NCBI RefSeq assembly: GCF_003710865.1
Contig: NZ_RHHO01000037.1
Location: forward strand, 1 to 64,000
DNA length: 64,000 nt
Direction of reading: 5' to 3'
Origin: Brevibacillus borstelensis
GTDB taxonomy: Bacteria > Bacillota > Bacilli > Brevibacillales > Brevibacillaceae
The notes beneath the pieces are model-generated. The model was given only the letters and a program-made list of their open reading frames with translations. It did no database searches and was not told the origin of the DNA. The translations under genes and the position numbers were made by a program. How positions within the stretch are numbered: the first letter of the stretch is position 1; each line of letters opens with the position of its first letter. This document shows positions 1 through 8,053 of this stretch, one piece after another.

Positions 1-84
1 GTCAAGCTTGGTGAACCGCCGTATACCGAACGGTACGTACGGTGGTGTGAGAGGACGGGGGTTAGTCGCCCCCTCCTACTCGAT
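1..84 (+). mobile_element. Group II intron 3' end (domains V and VI), rest outside window
   Basis: Positions 13-46 fold as a 34-nt domain V: a 9-bp stem (ACCGCCGTA with TACGGTGGT, one G-U pair), a 2-nt CG bulge on the 3' side, then a 4-bp stem TACC/GGTA closed by the loop GAAC. Positions 51-79 form a second hairpin (GGACGGGGG with CCCCCTCC) that fits domain VI, and the segment ends CTACTCGAT, a common end for bacterial group II introns. The reverse transcriptase/maturase ORF and domains I-IV must lie upstream of the window. The exact 3' splice point (82-84) is inferred. Whether the intron is complete or a relic cannot be told here. Confidence 0.75.
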
Positions 85-171
85 TATAATGGAGTCCGGT
101 TTTTTGCTTTGATGAAGGGCTATAAAGTTGTCATAAAAATATTATGGTAAACTAACAGGCGCAGACTCTCA

Positions 172-200
172 TTGAATTCAACTACGCTGAATAGTATAAT
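172..200 (+). promoter_or_regulatory. Sigma-A promoter candidate for asnS
   Basis: TTGAAT at 172-177 and a perfect TATAAT at 195-200 are separated by 17 bp. The predicted start near 207 gives a 5' leader of about 55 nt before the ATG at 262. There is no room in that leader for a T-box. Confidence 0.6.
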
Positions 201-261
201 TGATTCGATATCAAGTAGTATGGATTTTGTGTTGCAATGGCAAATGGAGGGAAACAAGCCG

Positions 262-1551
262 ATGATGACGACCATTGCCCAGTTGGGGCAGCATGTGGGA
301 CAAGAAGTACGATTGGGCTGTTGGCTTTTTAACAAGCGCAGCAGTGGAAAAATACAATTTTTGCAGCTGCGCGACGGCTCCGGATTCATTCAGGGAGTAG
401 TCGTCAAAGCAGAAGTATCGGAAGACGTATGGGAAGCAGCATCGCAATTGACACAGGAGAGCTCTTTGTACATAAACGGCATCGTTCGGGCAGATGACCG
501 TGCGCCGAGCGGCTATGAATTGACCGTGACCGGCATTGAAATTATTCAAATCTCCCACGATTACCCGATTTCGCTGAAGGAGCACGGGGTTGACTTCCTG
601 ATGGACCACCGCCACCTGTGGCTGAGAAGCCCTCGCCAGAGAGCGGTTATGTCGATCCGTTCCGAAGTGATTCGTGCGGTAAACGAATATTTTCACCAAA
701 ACGGCTTTTACAAAGTAGATCCGCCGATTTTGACTCCTACCTCTGCGGAGGGGACGACAAACCTCTTCCATACGAAGTATTTTGACGAGGACGCCTATCT
801 TTCCCAATCCGGCCAGTTGTACATGGAAGCTGCTGCGATGGCTCTGGGACGGGTATACTCCTTTGGTCCGACCTTCCGTGCCGAAAAATCCAAAACGCGC
901 CGTCACCTGATCGAGTTTTGGATGATCGAGCCCGAGATGGCCTTCGTCGATCACGAAGAAAACCTGCGCATTCAAGAAGAGTTTGTGTCTCATGTCGTAC
1001 AGTCTGTTTTGAAAAACTGCCAGCGCGAGCTGAAAACACTGGAGCGCGACACGACCAAGCTGCAAAATGTCGTCGGACCGTTCCCGCGGATTTCTTATGA
1101 TGACGCGATCAAACTGCTTCAGGAAAAAGGAAGCGAGATCAAGTGGGGCGATGATTTCGGCGCTCCTGACGAGACGGCGATTGCCGAGCATTTTGACAAA
1201 CCGGTATTCATTACCCACTACCCGACAGAAATCAAGGCGTTCTATATGAAGCCAGATCCGAACAGACCAGAGGTTGTCCTCTGTGCCGATCTGATCGCAC
1301 CGGAGGGATATGGGGAAATCATTGGCGGAAGCCAGCGTATTGACGATCCTGTCCTTTTGGAAGAGCGGTTCAAAGAACATGAACTGTCTGAAGAAGCGTA
1401 TAAATGGTATCTCGATCTGCGCAAATACGGGACTGTGCCTCACTCCGGATTTGGTTTGGGACTGGAGCGCACAATCGCCTGGATTTGCGGTTTGGACCAT
1501 GTCCGCGAAACGATTCCGTTCCCGCGCATGCTTTATCGCCTCTACCCGTAA
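262..1551 (+). CDS. asnS: Asparaginyl-tRNA synthetase
   Basis: Class IIb aminoacyl-tRNA synthetase that charges tRNA-Asn with asparagine in the cytoplasm. It is 429 aa, matching the usual ~430 aa of Bacillus AsnS. An N-terminal OB-fold anticodon-binding domain covers about residues 10-95 ([19 protein letters not shown]). The class II motif 2 region is [16 protein letters not shown] near 205-220, and motif 3, [12 protein letters not shown], is near the C-terminus. The reading frame is open further upstream (a TTG at 172), but that codon lies in the promoter. The ATG at 262 is preceded by GGAGG at 246-250 and gives the family-typical N-terminus. The gene stands alone behind its own promoter, just downstream of a group II intron end, with dnaD following. 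Confidence 0.96.
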   Translation: MMTTIAQLGQHVGQEVRLGCWLFNKRSSGKIQFLQLRDGSGFIQGVVVKAEVSEDVWEAASQLTQESSLYINGIVRADDRAPSGYELTVTGIEIIQISHDYPISLKEHGVDFLMDHRHLWLRSPRQRAVMSIRSEVIRAVNEYFHQNGFYKVDPPILTPTSAEGTTNLFHTKYFDEDAYLSQSGQLYMEAAAMALGRVYSFGPTFRAEKSKTRRHLIEFWMIEPEMAFVDHEENLRIQEEFVSHVVQSVLKNCQRELKTLERDTTKLQNVVGPFPRISYDDAIKLLQEKGSEIKWGDDFGAPDETAIAEHFDKPVFITHYPTEIKAFYMKPDPNRPEVVLCADLIAPEGYGEIIGGSQRIDDPVLLEERFKEHELSEEAYKWYLDLRKYGTVPHSGFGLGLERTIAWICGLDHVRETIPFPRMLYRLYP

Positions 1552-1591
1552 CCCGCTGCTTTTTTGGCGGTTACACGCTCAGTATCTTACA

Positions 1592-1625
1592 CCCTGCTGC
1601 CGGAGGGCGGCAGGGTATTTACGTT
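1592..1625 (+). terminator. Possible terminator after asnS
   Basis: A 10-bp stem (CCCTGCTGCC with GGCGGCAGGG, one G-U pair) with a 4-nt loop is followed only by a weak T-rich stretch, so termination may be partial and dnaD may be read from asnS. Confidence 0.4.
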
Positions 1626-1686
1626 CTTCAAACCAACGCGAACAGCACGCCAGCATGCAATCATGGCGATGAGGTGAAAATGTCTC

Positions 1687-2382
1687 ATGGAATCACAACT
1701 ATTACAGATTTTGCAAGAAGGAGCCACATCGATTTCCAACCTCCTTTTAAAAATGTACAAGCAAACGTCGCTCTCTGATGAAGAAATGATTCTCATTATC
1801 CATTTGTTATCCTTTCAGCAAGAGGGAAATCGCTTTCCGACGATTCAGGAGCTGGAGGATCGGATGTCGATGTCATCAACCAGACTGATCCAGACATTGC
1901 AAAAGCTTTTGAAGGAAGAATGGATCAGCATTGACGAATACATCGATCCCGAGACAGGGATGCGTCATGAGCTGTACAATCTGACTCCCTTGTATCGCAA
2001 GCTTTATCAAAGCTGGCGGGAGCAGCGCAGCGTATCCCGGATGATTGACCCGGTGGTAGAGCCTTTTGCCGAAATGGCCAGTACATTGGAAGGCGAGCAG
2101 ACGGGATTGTACACCCGCTTTGAACAGGCGTTTGGCCGTCCGCTATCGCCGTTTGAGCTGGAGACGATCCACATCTGGACCAATCAGGACGGTTATTCGG
2201 ATGAACTGATTCTGACAGCATTGCGGGAGGCAGCTACGGTCGGCAAGCTGCACATCCGCTATATCGACCGAATTCTTTTGGAATGGCAAAAGCAAAAGAT
2301 AACAAGCGTCGAAGAAGCAAGGCACTATAGTCTCCGTTTCAGGCGCCATACGCCTATAAGCGATCAGCGTCAGCCGCTGTGA
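1687..2382 (+). CDS. dnaD: Primosomal replication protein DnaD
   Basis: DnaD acts with DnaB and DnaI in loading the replicative helicase in Bacillota, at oriC and at restarted forks. The 231-aa length is usual. The N-terminal winged-helix region (about residues 1-115) includes FPTIQELEDRMSMSSTRLIQ. The C-terminal DnaD/DnaB_2 domain (about 135-210) carries the conserved stretch LSPFELETIHIW followed by RYIDRILLEW. GAGGTG at 1671-1676 sets the ATG at 1687. In Bacillus dnaD is often followed by nth; here it ends in a strong terminator and an unrelated polysaccharide operon follows. Confidence 0.93.
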   Translation: MESQLLQILQEGATSISNLLLKMYKQTSLSDEEMILIIHLLSFQQEGNRFPTIQELEDRMSMSSTRLIQTLQKLLKEEWISIDEYIDPETGMRHELYNLTPLYRKLYQSWREQRSVSRMIDPVVEPFAEMASTLEGEQTGLYTRFEQAFGRPLSPFELETIHIWTNQDGYSDELILTALREAATVGKLHIRYIDRILLEWQKQKITSVEEARHYSLRFRRHTPISDQRQPL

Positions 2383-2410
2383 GGAAATCCCTCGCAGCGG
2401 TTTTTTCTTT
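2374..2410 (+). terminator. Rho-independent terminator of dnaD
   Basis: An 11-bp stem (CCGCTGTGAGG with CCTCGCAGCGG) and short loop are followed by TTTTTTCTTT. The stem overlaps the dnaD stop codon. Confidence 0.9.
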
Positions 2411-2424
2411 TCCCCTGTACATGT

Positions 2425-2452
2425 ACCTATTTGGGATCTTGTTCATACCATA
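2425..2452 (+). promoter_or_regulatory. Candidate mother-cell (SigK-like) promoter of the glycosyltransferase operon
   Basis: CATACCATA at 2444-2452 matches the CATANNNTA -10 of SigK, and an AC at 2425-2426 lies 17 bp upstream, as SigK -35 elements do. It also fits seven of eight bases of the SigE -10. No good sigma-A pair is seen between the dnaD terminator and the first gene. The match is short, so this is suggestive only; the spore-coat-like genes downstream support it. Confidence 0.45.
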
Positions 2453-2529
2453 AAAAGAGCGAAAGCTGTCGGAATGATTGACTTGGTCAAGCGAATCTTG
2501 ATGTCGGATTGGTCTGGAGGTCATGAAGC

Positions 2530-2853
2530 ATGGAAAAGCGAAAAAAAGGTGAGACCACACATTGGATTATGCCGGGAGTGTTTTCTGGCGAATTCGTGGT
2601 GGATGAAGCTGTTGAACGCGTTCAATTGAAAAAACTGGGAGACCAACGGGACGCCGCGGAAGCGCTGTGGAAAGAGAGGGCGGAAGAAATTCAAAAAGAG
2701 CTTGCGGCTCTCAAAGAAGCGGTGTCACGCTGGGAAGAACGGTTTAAGGTGCTGCAGGAAGAGCAGAAGCGCGAGCGAGAGTACCTGTACCAGGTCGTTC
2801 TTTCTTTAAAACAGGAGTGGGAGCGGGAGCGAAATGAAAATCGCCATCATTAG
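2530..2853 (+). CDS. Small coiled-coil protein at head of polysaccharide operon
   Basis: A 107-aa protein of unknown function. Residues about 25-107 are strongly charged and heptad-like (KERAEEIQKELAALKEAV, then KVLQEEQKREREYL), which predicts a long alpha-helical coiled coil. The N-terminal 30 residues carry a short hydrophobic patch (IMPGVFSGEFVV). There is no signal peptide or membrane segment. GGAGG precedes the ATG at 2530, and the 3' end overlaps the next gene by 20 nt, so the two are probably translationally coupled. Position suggests a structural or scaffolding partner of the glycosyltransferases; I do not recognise a family. Confidence 0.75.
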   Translation: MEKRKKGETTHWIMPGVFSGEFVVDEAVERVQLKKLGDQRDAAEALWKERAEEIQKELAALKEAVSRWEERFKVLQEEQKREREYLYQVVLSLKQEWERERNENRHH

Positions 2854-4012
2854 TCCCGGCCCCTTCTCTGTGCCGCCGGTCAAGGGCAGCTCAGTAGAGC
2901 ATGATATCGATGAAGTGAGCAAGATGTTTGGGCCGGAGCATCAAGTGACCATCTACACGCGAACGTGCCCGACCTACCCTCGTTCGAGCTTTGAAGAGGG
3001 GAGAGACATTATCCGTTTTCCTTATAAGGGTCCCGGCCCTTATCTCAAGCGAATCATCGGCGATTTGAAAAGACGAAGTCCCGACGTGATCCTGGTGGAG
3101 AATCGCCCCAATTTCGTGCCTGCTTTGCGGAGAAAATTTCCATCAGTTCCGATCTATGTGAATATGCACTCTCACGTATACGCCGCCAAATGGTTTATCA
3201 GTCCGGAGAAAATGAGACAAATCGTACGGCTCGCAGATGGGTTTATCACCAACAGTGAATATCTGCGTCAGCATTTTATAGAAAAGCATCGTATCCCCCC
3301 AGACAAAGTCCATGCGGTTCACCTGGGGGTAGACGTGACGCCTTATCAGCTAGCAAAAATCAATTTCGGAGTAAGAAATTTGCGGCGGAAGCTGGGACTC
3401 AGACATGATGATCGGATCATGTTCTACGCAGGCAGGCTGATGAGGGCAAAAGGCGTCCACGTCCTGCTCAAGGCATTCCGGAAGGTGTGCGAACAGGATC
3501 CAAAGGCCAAGCTCATCATCGTGGGAGGAACTGGCTATGGAAGCAATCGAATGAACCCGTATGTCCGGTATTTGCACCAGCTGGCGAAACCACTGGGCGA
3601 CCGGGTGAAATTTGTGAACTTTATCCCGAGCCAGGAGATGCCCCTGTACTACCAGATCGGCGATATTGTGGCAACGCCTTCCGTCTGGCAAGAGCCGTTT
3701 TGCCGGGTCAACCTGGAAGCGATGGCATCCGGAAAGCCGGTGATTACGACACCGAGAGGCGGGATCGGGGAGGTCGTCACACACGAGGACTCGGGTTACG
3801 TGATCTCTCCCAAGGAATGGGAAAAGGAACTGCCCAGGATTTGGGATGAGCTGTGGAGCATTCCTCACCTGCGAAATCAGATGGGAAAACGCGCATTGGT
3901 CCGGGCGAAGCAATTTTCTTGGTACGCCACAGCCCAAGGCTATTTACAGGCTTTTGAAAAGGGGGCTGACAAACGCGCAAGAGTCGCAGCAGCTTACAAA
4001 AAGGTCGGATAA
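2834..4012 (+). CDS. GT4 glycosyltransferase, CotSA-like
   Basis: A 392-aa retaining glycosyltransferase with the GT-B fold, expected to transfer a sugar from a nucleotide donor in the cytoplasm. The C-terminal donor domain begins at about residue 190 with FYAGRLMRAKG (198-207), and the EX7E catalytic pair is E287 and E295 in EPFCRVNLE, followed by ASGKPVITTPRGGIGE. The N-terminus and the segment ITNSEYLRQHF resemble the Bacillus subtilis spore-coat-associated protein CotSA. The ATG at 2834 lies inside the preceding reading frame. A role in spore-surface glycan synthesis is inferred from this likeness and from the neighbouring nucleotide-sugar genes. The acceptor and sugar are unknown. Confidence 0.85.
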   Translation: MKIAIISPGPFSVPPVKGSSVEHDIDEVSKMFGPEHQVTIYTRTCPTYPRSSFEEGRDIIRFPYKGPGPYLKRIIGDLKRRSPDVILVENRPNFVPALRRKFPSVPIYVNMHSHVYAAKWFISPEKMRQIVRLADGFITNSEYLRQHFIEKHRIPPDKVHAVHLGVDVTPYQLAKINFGVRNLRRKLGLRHDDRIMFYAGRLMRAKGVHVLLKAFRKVCEQDPKAKLIIVGGTGYGSNRMNPYVRYLHQLAKPLGDRVKFVNFIPSQEMPLYYQIGDIVATPSVWQEPFCRVNLEAMASGKPVITTPRGGIGEVVTHEDSGYVISPKEWEKELPRIWDELWSIPHLRNQMGKRALVRAKQFSWYATAQGYLQAFEKGADKRARVAAAYKKVG

Positions 4013-4091
4013 ATCGGGCGCGAATCAGACTGGGTGGTCGCCCTTTCTGCCCCGGTTGTGGACTTCTGCCCTGTCCAGATACGGCGGGACG

Positions 4092-4100
4092 CATACCTTA
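4092..4100 (+). promoter_or_regulatory. Second CATANNNTA element, internal to the operon
   Basis: CATACCTTA lies in the 125-nt gap between the first glycosyltransferase and the nucleotidyltransferase, the only sizeable gap in the operon. It repeats the SigK/SigE-type -10 seen upstream of the operon, but no AC or ATA lies at the right -35 distance, so an internal promoter is only possible. Confidence 0.25.
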
Positions 4101-4137
4101 TAAGTATCGCTAGAAGCACAACTGGGGAGTGATTTTT

Positions 4138-5184
4138 GTGAAAGGGTTAATCTTATGCGCCGGACGTGGCACGAGACTCCATCCATTTTCCTATTCGCAA
4201 CCAAAAACCCTCCTCCCTGTGGCTAATCAACCGGTTCTATTCTACTGCATTCGCAAGCTGATTGAAGTGGGTGTCCGTGACATCGGAATCGTCATTCACC
4301 CTTCCCAAGTGCAGATTTCAGGATACGTAGGCGATGGTAGTCAATTTGGGGCTACCATTACCTATATCGAGCAGGAATCGCCGCTTGGGATTGCTCATGC
4401 AGTGAATATTTCACAGCCATTCCTCCAAGACGAACCGTTTATCCTTTTGTTAGGCGATAACTTGCTTATGGATTCCTTGCACAATCTCGTTCGCAGATTC
4501 CAGGACAATCGTGCAGACGGAATCGTCATGCTGAGCGAGGTAGAAAAGCCGCAGGACTACGGGATCGCAGAGGTACACGAGGGGCGTCTTATCTCCGTGG
4601 TGGAAAAACCTGTTGTGCCAAAAAGCAATCTCGCAGTGATTGGTGCTTACTTATTTACAAGGCCGATCTTTGAGGCGATCGCCTCGCTGAGCCCTTCTTC
4701 TCGCGGAGAGTACGAGATTACGGATGCGATCCAGACGATGATCGATCGTGGATCTTTCATTGCGCATACGACAACAAACGGGAAATACACCGACGTAGGG
4801 ACGATAGAGCGTTGGCTGGAGGCGAATCGGTGGATGCTTTCCCGGGAGTTGGGAGAAAAATTGGCAATCGGAGAGGGCAGCGTCGTACAACATTGCGAGA
4901 TTGTCGGTCCGGTTTTAATAGGGAAAGGATGTCATATCGAGAACTGTCGGCTAGGGCCGTACGTTTCCATTCAGGATGGTGTCCAGATATCGAATTGTAC
5001 GCACATCGAGAACAGTATTTTATTGGAAAACAGCTCTATTCATGATGTGTCATGGCAAATGAAAGACAGTGTCTTCGGACGCGAGTCTTTTTTCAAAGGA
5101 AGCAGTGATCGAAAAGCCAGTATGTTTATTTTGAGTGACAAATCCTCCATCCAGCTTCCCTCTACGGGAGGTGACAGTGAATGA
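4138..5184 (+). CDS. Sugar-phosphate nucleotidyltransferase (long RmlA/StrD-like form)
   Basis: Makes an NDP-sugar from a sugar-1-phosphate, most likely dTDP- or UDP-glucose by family resemblance. The N-terminal nucleotidyltransferase domain has the signature GRGTRLHP (9-16) with K23 in QPKTLLP, the metal-site region LGDN (105-108) and VEKP near 155-158. The C-terminal ~100 residues are a hexapeptide-like left-handed beta-helix (repeats such as GPVLIGKGCHIENC), as in long-form StrD-type enzymes. The start is the GTG at 4138, 6 nt after GGGGAGTG; an in-frame GTG at 4129 sits within that ribosome binding site. Its stop overlaps the next start by 4 nt (ATGA). It supplies activated sugar for the adjacent glycosyltransferases. 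Confidence 0.88.
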   Translation: MKGLILCAGRGTRLHPFSYSQPKTLLPVANQPVLFYCIRKLIEVGVRDIGIVIHPSQVQISGYVGDGSQFGATITYIEQESPLGIAHAVNISQPFLQDEPFILLLGDNLLMDSLHNLVRRFQDNRADGIVMLSEVEKPQDYGIAEVHEGRLISVVEKPVVPKSNLAVIGAYLFTRPIFEAIASLSPSSRGEYEITDAIQTMIDRGSFIAHTTTNGKYTDVGTIERWLEANRWMLSRELGEKLAIGEGSVVQHCEIVGPVLIGKGCHIENCRLGPYVSIQDGVQISNCTHIENSILLENSSIHDVSWQMKDSVFGRESFFKGSSDRKASMFILSDKSSIQLPSTGGDSE

Positions 5185-6005
5185 CCAATCCAACTCCGTT
5201 GTTTACCGTAGTGATTCCCGCTTACAATCGCGCCAAATACATTCGCAAAGCAATTTCCAGTGTCATGAAGCAGACGTGCAAGGACTGGAAGCTGCTGATC
5301 ATGGATGATGCGTCGACAGACAAAACAAGACATAAGGTAGAACGCTATCTGTTCAATCCAAACGTTCAATATTACCGGATGGAAGAGAACTCGGGCATCT
5401 CCAAAGTGATGAACAAGGCTTTGACAATGGTTGATACGCCTTTTCTGGTTCAGCTTGATTCTGATGACTGGCTTCCGAAACGCTCCCTTGCGATCTTGAA
5501 AAAGCATATCCTGCGCGACAAGAAGAACAAGCGCGCACTCTTCTATGGAAACGTCAAAATCTGGCGTGTGAGAAGAGGCAAGTACGTCAATCCATTTTTG
5601 GTCAAACACAAGCAGTTCAACACGAAATATCAATTTCTCAAATACAACCATTGGATGGTGGCTCCCCGCTGTTACCGCGTTTCGGCCCTGCAAAAGGTGG
5701 GGGGCTGGGATACTTCCGACAAGTATGAAGGCAGGATCATGGAGGACAGAAGGATTATCCTCCGCCTGATCGAGCGGTATCGGGTGAAGTGGATTAATCG
5801 AAAGCTGTACAATCGGACCAAACACAGAGGCCAGTTGACAGACAACAAGATGAAGCGGAAGCGCAACGAGCTGCGCAGAAAAACGTTCCGGTATTATCTG
5901 AAACGCTGGGGCAACAAGTACAAGGCCGTATACGGTTATAAGAACGGGTACTTGATTATCAAGCGATTGAAAAAGAAAAAGGGAAGGAGGAGACGGCGGC
6001 GATGA
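5181..6005 (+). CDS. GT2 family glycosyltransferase with polybasic tail
   Basis: An inverting GT-A glycosyltransferase of 274 aa. Family motifs are VVIPAYNR (10-17), the first acidic motif DDAST (42-46) and the metal-binding DSDD (93-96); MEDRR near 190 supplies the ED catalytic-base region. There is no membrane helix. The C-terminal ~50 residues are extremely basic and end in KKKKGRRRRRR, a tail that could bind acidic polymer, nucleic acid or membrane lipid. Four-nucleotide overlaps (ATGA) couple it to both neighbours. It probably extends or decorates the glycan made by this operon. Confidence 0.87.
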   Translation: MTNPTPLFTVVIPAYNRAKYIRKAISSVMKQTCKDWKLLIMDDASTDKTRHKVERYLFNPNVQYYRMEENSGISKVMNKALTMVDTPFLVQLDSDDWLPKRSLAILKKHILRDKKNKRALFYGNVKIWRVRRGKYVNPFLVKHKQFNTKYQFLKYNHWMVAPRCYRVSALQKVGGWDTSDKYEGRIMEDRRIILRLIERYRVKWINRKLYNRTKHRGQLTDNKMKRKRNELRRKTFRYYLKRWGNKYKAVYGYKNGYLIIKRLKKKKGRRRRRR

Positions 6006-6952
6006 GAAAGGTGCTCATTACAGGCTGTGCTGGATTTATCGGGTCCCATTTGACTCAGCGCCTGCTGCAGGAGGGTCATCATGTCGTCGGAGTCGACGGT
6101 TTTATCGACAACTATGATGTGGCCTGTAAATTACGCAATCTCTCGCTGATCGGTCAACATTCCCTGTTTACGTTTCACTCGGCCCTGCTATCGGAAAAGC
6201 GCTGGGAGGAATGGCTGGATGAGGTTGATCTGGTATTCCATCTGGCTGCTCTTCCCGGCGTCCGTACCAGTTGGGGGAAGGCATTTTCCGACTATCTGGC
6301 ACACAACCTGCTTGCAACACAAGAATTGCTCGATGCCTGTACGCGTCTAAAGACTGCTCCAAAGGTGATCATTTCCTCCTCGTCCTCTGTGTACGGAACG
6401 ATGCGGGAAGGAATGACCGATGAGCAATCCCCCATTCATCCGATTTCCCCTTACGGCGTCACCAAGGCGGCCATGGAGCAGATTTGTCGTGTCTACGTCG
6501 AGGCGTACGGTCTTCCTGTCGTCATGCTGCGATACTTTACCGTCTACGGCCCGAGACAGCGGCCGGATATGGCTTTTCACCGATTTTTCAAGCAATTGCT
6601 GCGCGGTGAGCCGATAACCGTTTACGGGGACGGTCTTCAGAGCCGCGATTTTACATTTGTCTCGGATGCGGTCGAGGCCAATCTGCTGGCGGAAAAATAC
6701 GCTGGACCAGGCGACGTGTACAACATTGGCGGGGACAGGGAAATCAAGCTGATGGAAGTGCTGGAGCTGATGGGCCAACTGACCTCTACAGTACCGGCTG
6801 TTGTGCATTTGCCTGCGATCGCGGGAGATTCCCGGCGAACAAGCGCCGACATCCGATTGGCCCAATCCAAACTCGGCTACCACCCGAAGGTGAAACTGGA
6901 AGAGGGATTGCGATTGCAGCTGGAAGATATTCGAGCCCAGATAAAAGGGTAA
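6002..6952 (+). CDS. NAD-dependent nucleotide-sugar epimerase/dehydratase, YtcB-like
   Basis: An extended short-chain dehydrogenase of 316 aa that probably epimerises or dehydrates a UDP- or dTDP-sugar. The Rossmann motif is GCAGFIGSH (8-16), the catalytic serine lies in ISSSSSVYG, and Y151-x3-K155 (YGVTK) is intact. The substrate-domain signature LRYFTVYGPRQRPDMA is that of GalE/UDP-glucuronate epimerase-type enzymes. With the UDP-glucose dehydrogenase two genes downstream, a UDP-glucuronate to UDP-galacturonate step is plausible, as proposed for the ytcAB pair of B. subtilis. It is translationally coupled to the preceding GT2 gene by ATGA. Confidence 0.88.
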   Translation: MRKVLITGCAGFIGSHLTQRLLQEGHHVVGVDGFIDNYDVACKLRNLSLIGQHSLFTFHSALLSEKRWEEWLDEVDLVFHLAALPGVRTSWGKAFSDYLAHNLLATQELLDACTRLKTAPKVIISSSSSVYGTMREGMTDEQSPIHPISPYGVTKAAMEQICRVYVEAYGLPVVMLRYFTVYGPRQRPDMAFHRFFKQLLRGEPITVYGDGLQSRDFTFVSDAVEANLLAEKYAGPGDVYNIGGDREIKLMEVLELMGQLTSTVPAVVHLPAIAGDSRRTSADIRLAQSKLGYHPKVKLEEGLRLQLEDIRAQIKG

Positions 6953-6967
6953 AACGGGAGGTTTGAC

Positions 6968-8044
6968 ATGCAACGGGTACTAGTCTACCGCCGCAAGTTT
7001 CTCCCTAAAAGCGAAACGTTTATTTATGAGCAATTGATCGGACACAAGCGCGTACAGACTGCCGTATTGGCCCGGCAAAAGCACTTTAACCGAAAGCAGT
7101 TTCCGTATTCCCCCGTATATGTGAAAAAGCGGTTCAAGGGACTTGCCCAGTGGTTGAAAAAAAAGAAATTCGGCTGTTTGCACGCCAGGTTCGGTCCGGC
7201 TGGAGTGGAAATACTTCCCTATGCCCGCAAGGCAAAGCTGCCGTTGATCACCTCCTTTCACGGCTTCGATGCAACGAAGCGCGTCAGGGAAAGCAGCGCC
7301 TACCGCCGTCAATTAAAAAAGCTGTTTCGCAAAGGAACAGCTTTTACCGTCGTCAGCGACCATATGAAAAAACGTCTCGTTCGGCTCGGTTGTCCGAAAC
7401 ACAAGATCACATTGATTCGCTCCGGCATTGACTTCAATAAATTCCCGATGCAACCGCAGCATCCTGTAAAAAATGGGGCTTTTCGTCTTTTGAGCGTCGG
7501 TCGTCTGACGGAGAAGAAGGGAATGGATACGCTGATCAAAGCGTTTTCCCGTGTGGTGCGTCAATACCCGAACGCTACGCTGACGATTGTCGGAGACGGC
7601 GAAGAGAAACAAAAGCTGCGGCGGATGATTAAAAAGCGAAATCTTGGCGGGAGCGTCAAGCTTCGCGGCGCGATGCCCCATCGGGAGGTCCAGCGGGAGC
7701 TGGCGAACTGCCATCTTTTCGTGATCGCATGCAAGACAGCCAAAAACGGCAATCAAGAGGGGATTCCCAATGTTTTGATGGAAGCGATGGCAAGCGGACG
7801 TCCGGTCATCTCGACCTATCATGCCGGTATTCCGGAATTGGTTGAGCACGAGGTTACCGGTTATCTGGTGCCGGAAAAGTCCCCCGGCCGTTTGGCAAAG
7901 ATGATTCAGCATGTGTTGGGCCGAACGGATGAGTGGCCAGCCATTGCCGCAAGGGCCAGAGCCAAGGTAGAAAGCAATCACGACATTCAAAAACAGCGCG
8001 CCAGGCTGGAAGATTTATATGTGAGCGTGCTGAAAAAACGATGA
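6968..8044 (+). CDS. GT4 glycosyltransferase, colanic-acid type
   Basis: A 358-aa GT-B retaining glycosyltransferase. The donor domain begins at SVGRLTEKKGMD (about 176-187) and contains the EX7E pair E264 and E272 in QEGIPNVLME, followed by ASGRPVISTYHAGIPELV. The order of motifs resembles colanic-acid/amylovoran transferases and the B. subtilis YtcC protein. A basic patch (LAQWLKKKKFG, about 59-69) may mediate peripheral membrane binding. It lies 15 nt after the epimerase and 9 nt before the UDP-glucose dehydrogenase, so a uronic-acid donor is a reasonable guess. Confidence 0.86.
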   Translation: MQRVLVYRRKFLPKSETFIYEQLIGHKRVQTAVLARQKHFNRKQFPYSPVYVKKRFKGLAQWLKKKKFGCLHARFGPAGVEILPYARKAKLPLITSFHGFDATKRVRESSAYRRQLKKLFRKGTAFTVVSDHMKKRLVRLGCPKHKITLIRSGIDFNKFPMQPQHPVKNGAFRLLSVGRLTEKKGMDTLIKAFSRVVRQYPNATLTIVGDGEEKQKLRRMIKKRNLGGSVKLRGAMPHREVQRELANCHLFVIACKTAKNGNQEGIPNVLMEAMASGRPVISTYHAGIPELVEHEVTGYLVPEKSPGRLAKMIQHVLGRTDEWPAIAARARAKVESNHDIQKQRARLEDLYVSVLKKR

Positions 8045-8053
8045 GGTGAAGGA

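Noticed and set aside
85-261. T-box leader upstream of asnS
   Set aside because: The promoter leaves only ~55 nt of leader, and no T-box core sequence or leader terminator is present.
211-1500. Long open frame antisense to asnS
   Set aside because: It is the complement of a clearly conserved gene, has no ribosome binding site and a composition unlike a real protein. The same holds for other long antisense frames, such as those opposite pepF, the ABC-F gene, the PucR gene and the M3 peptidase.
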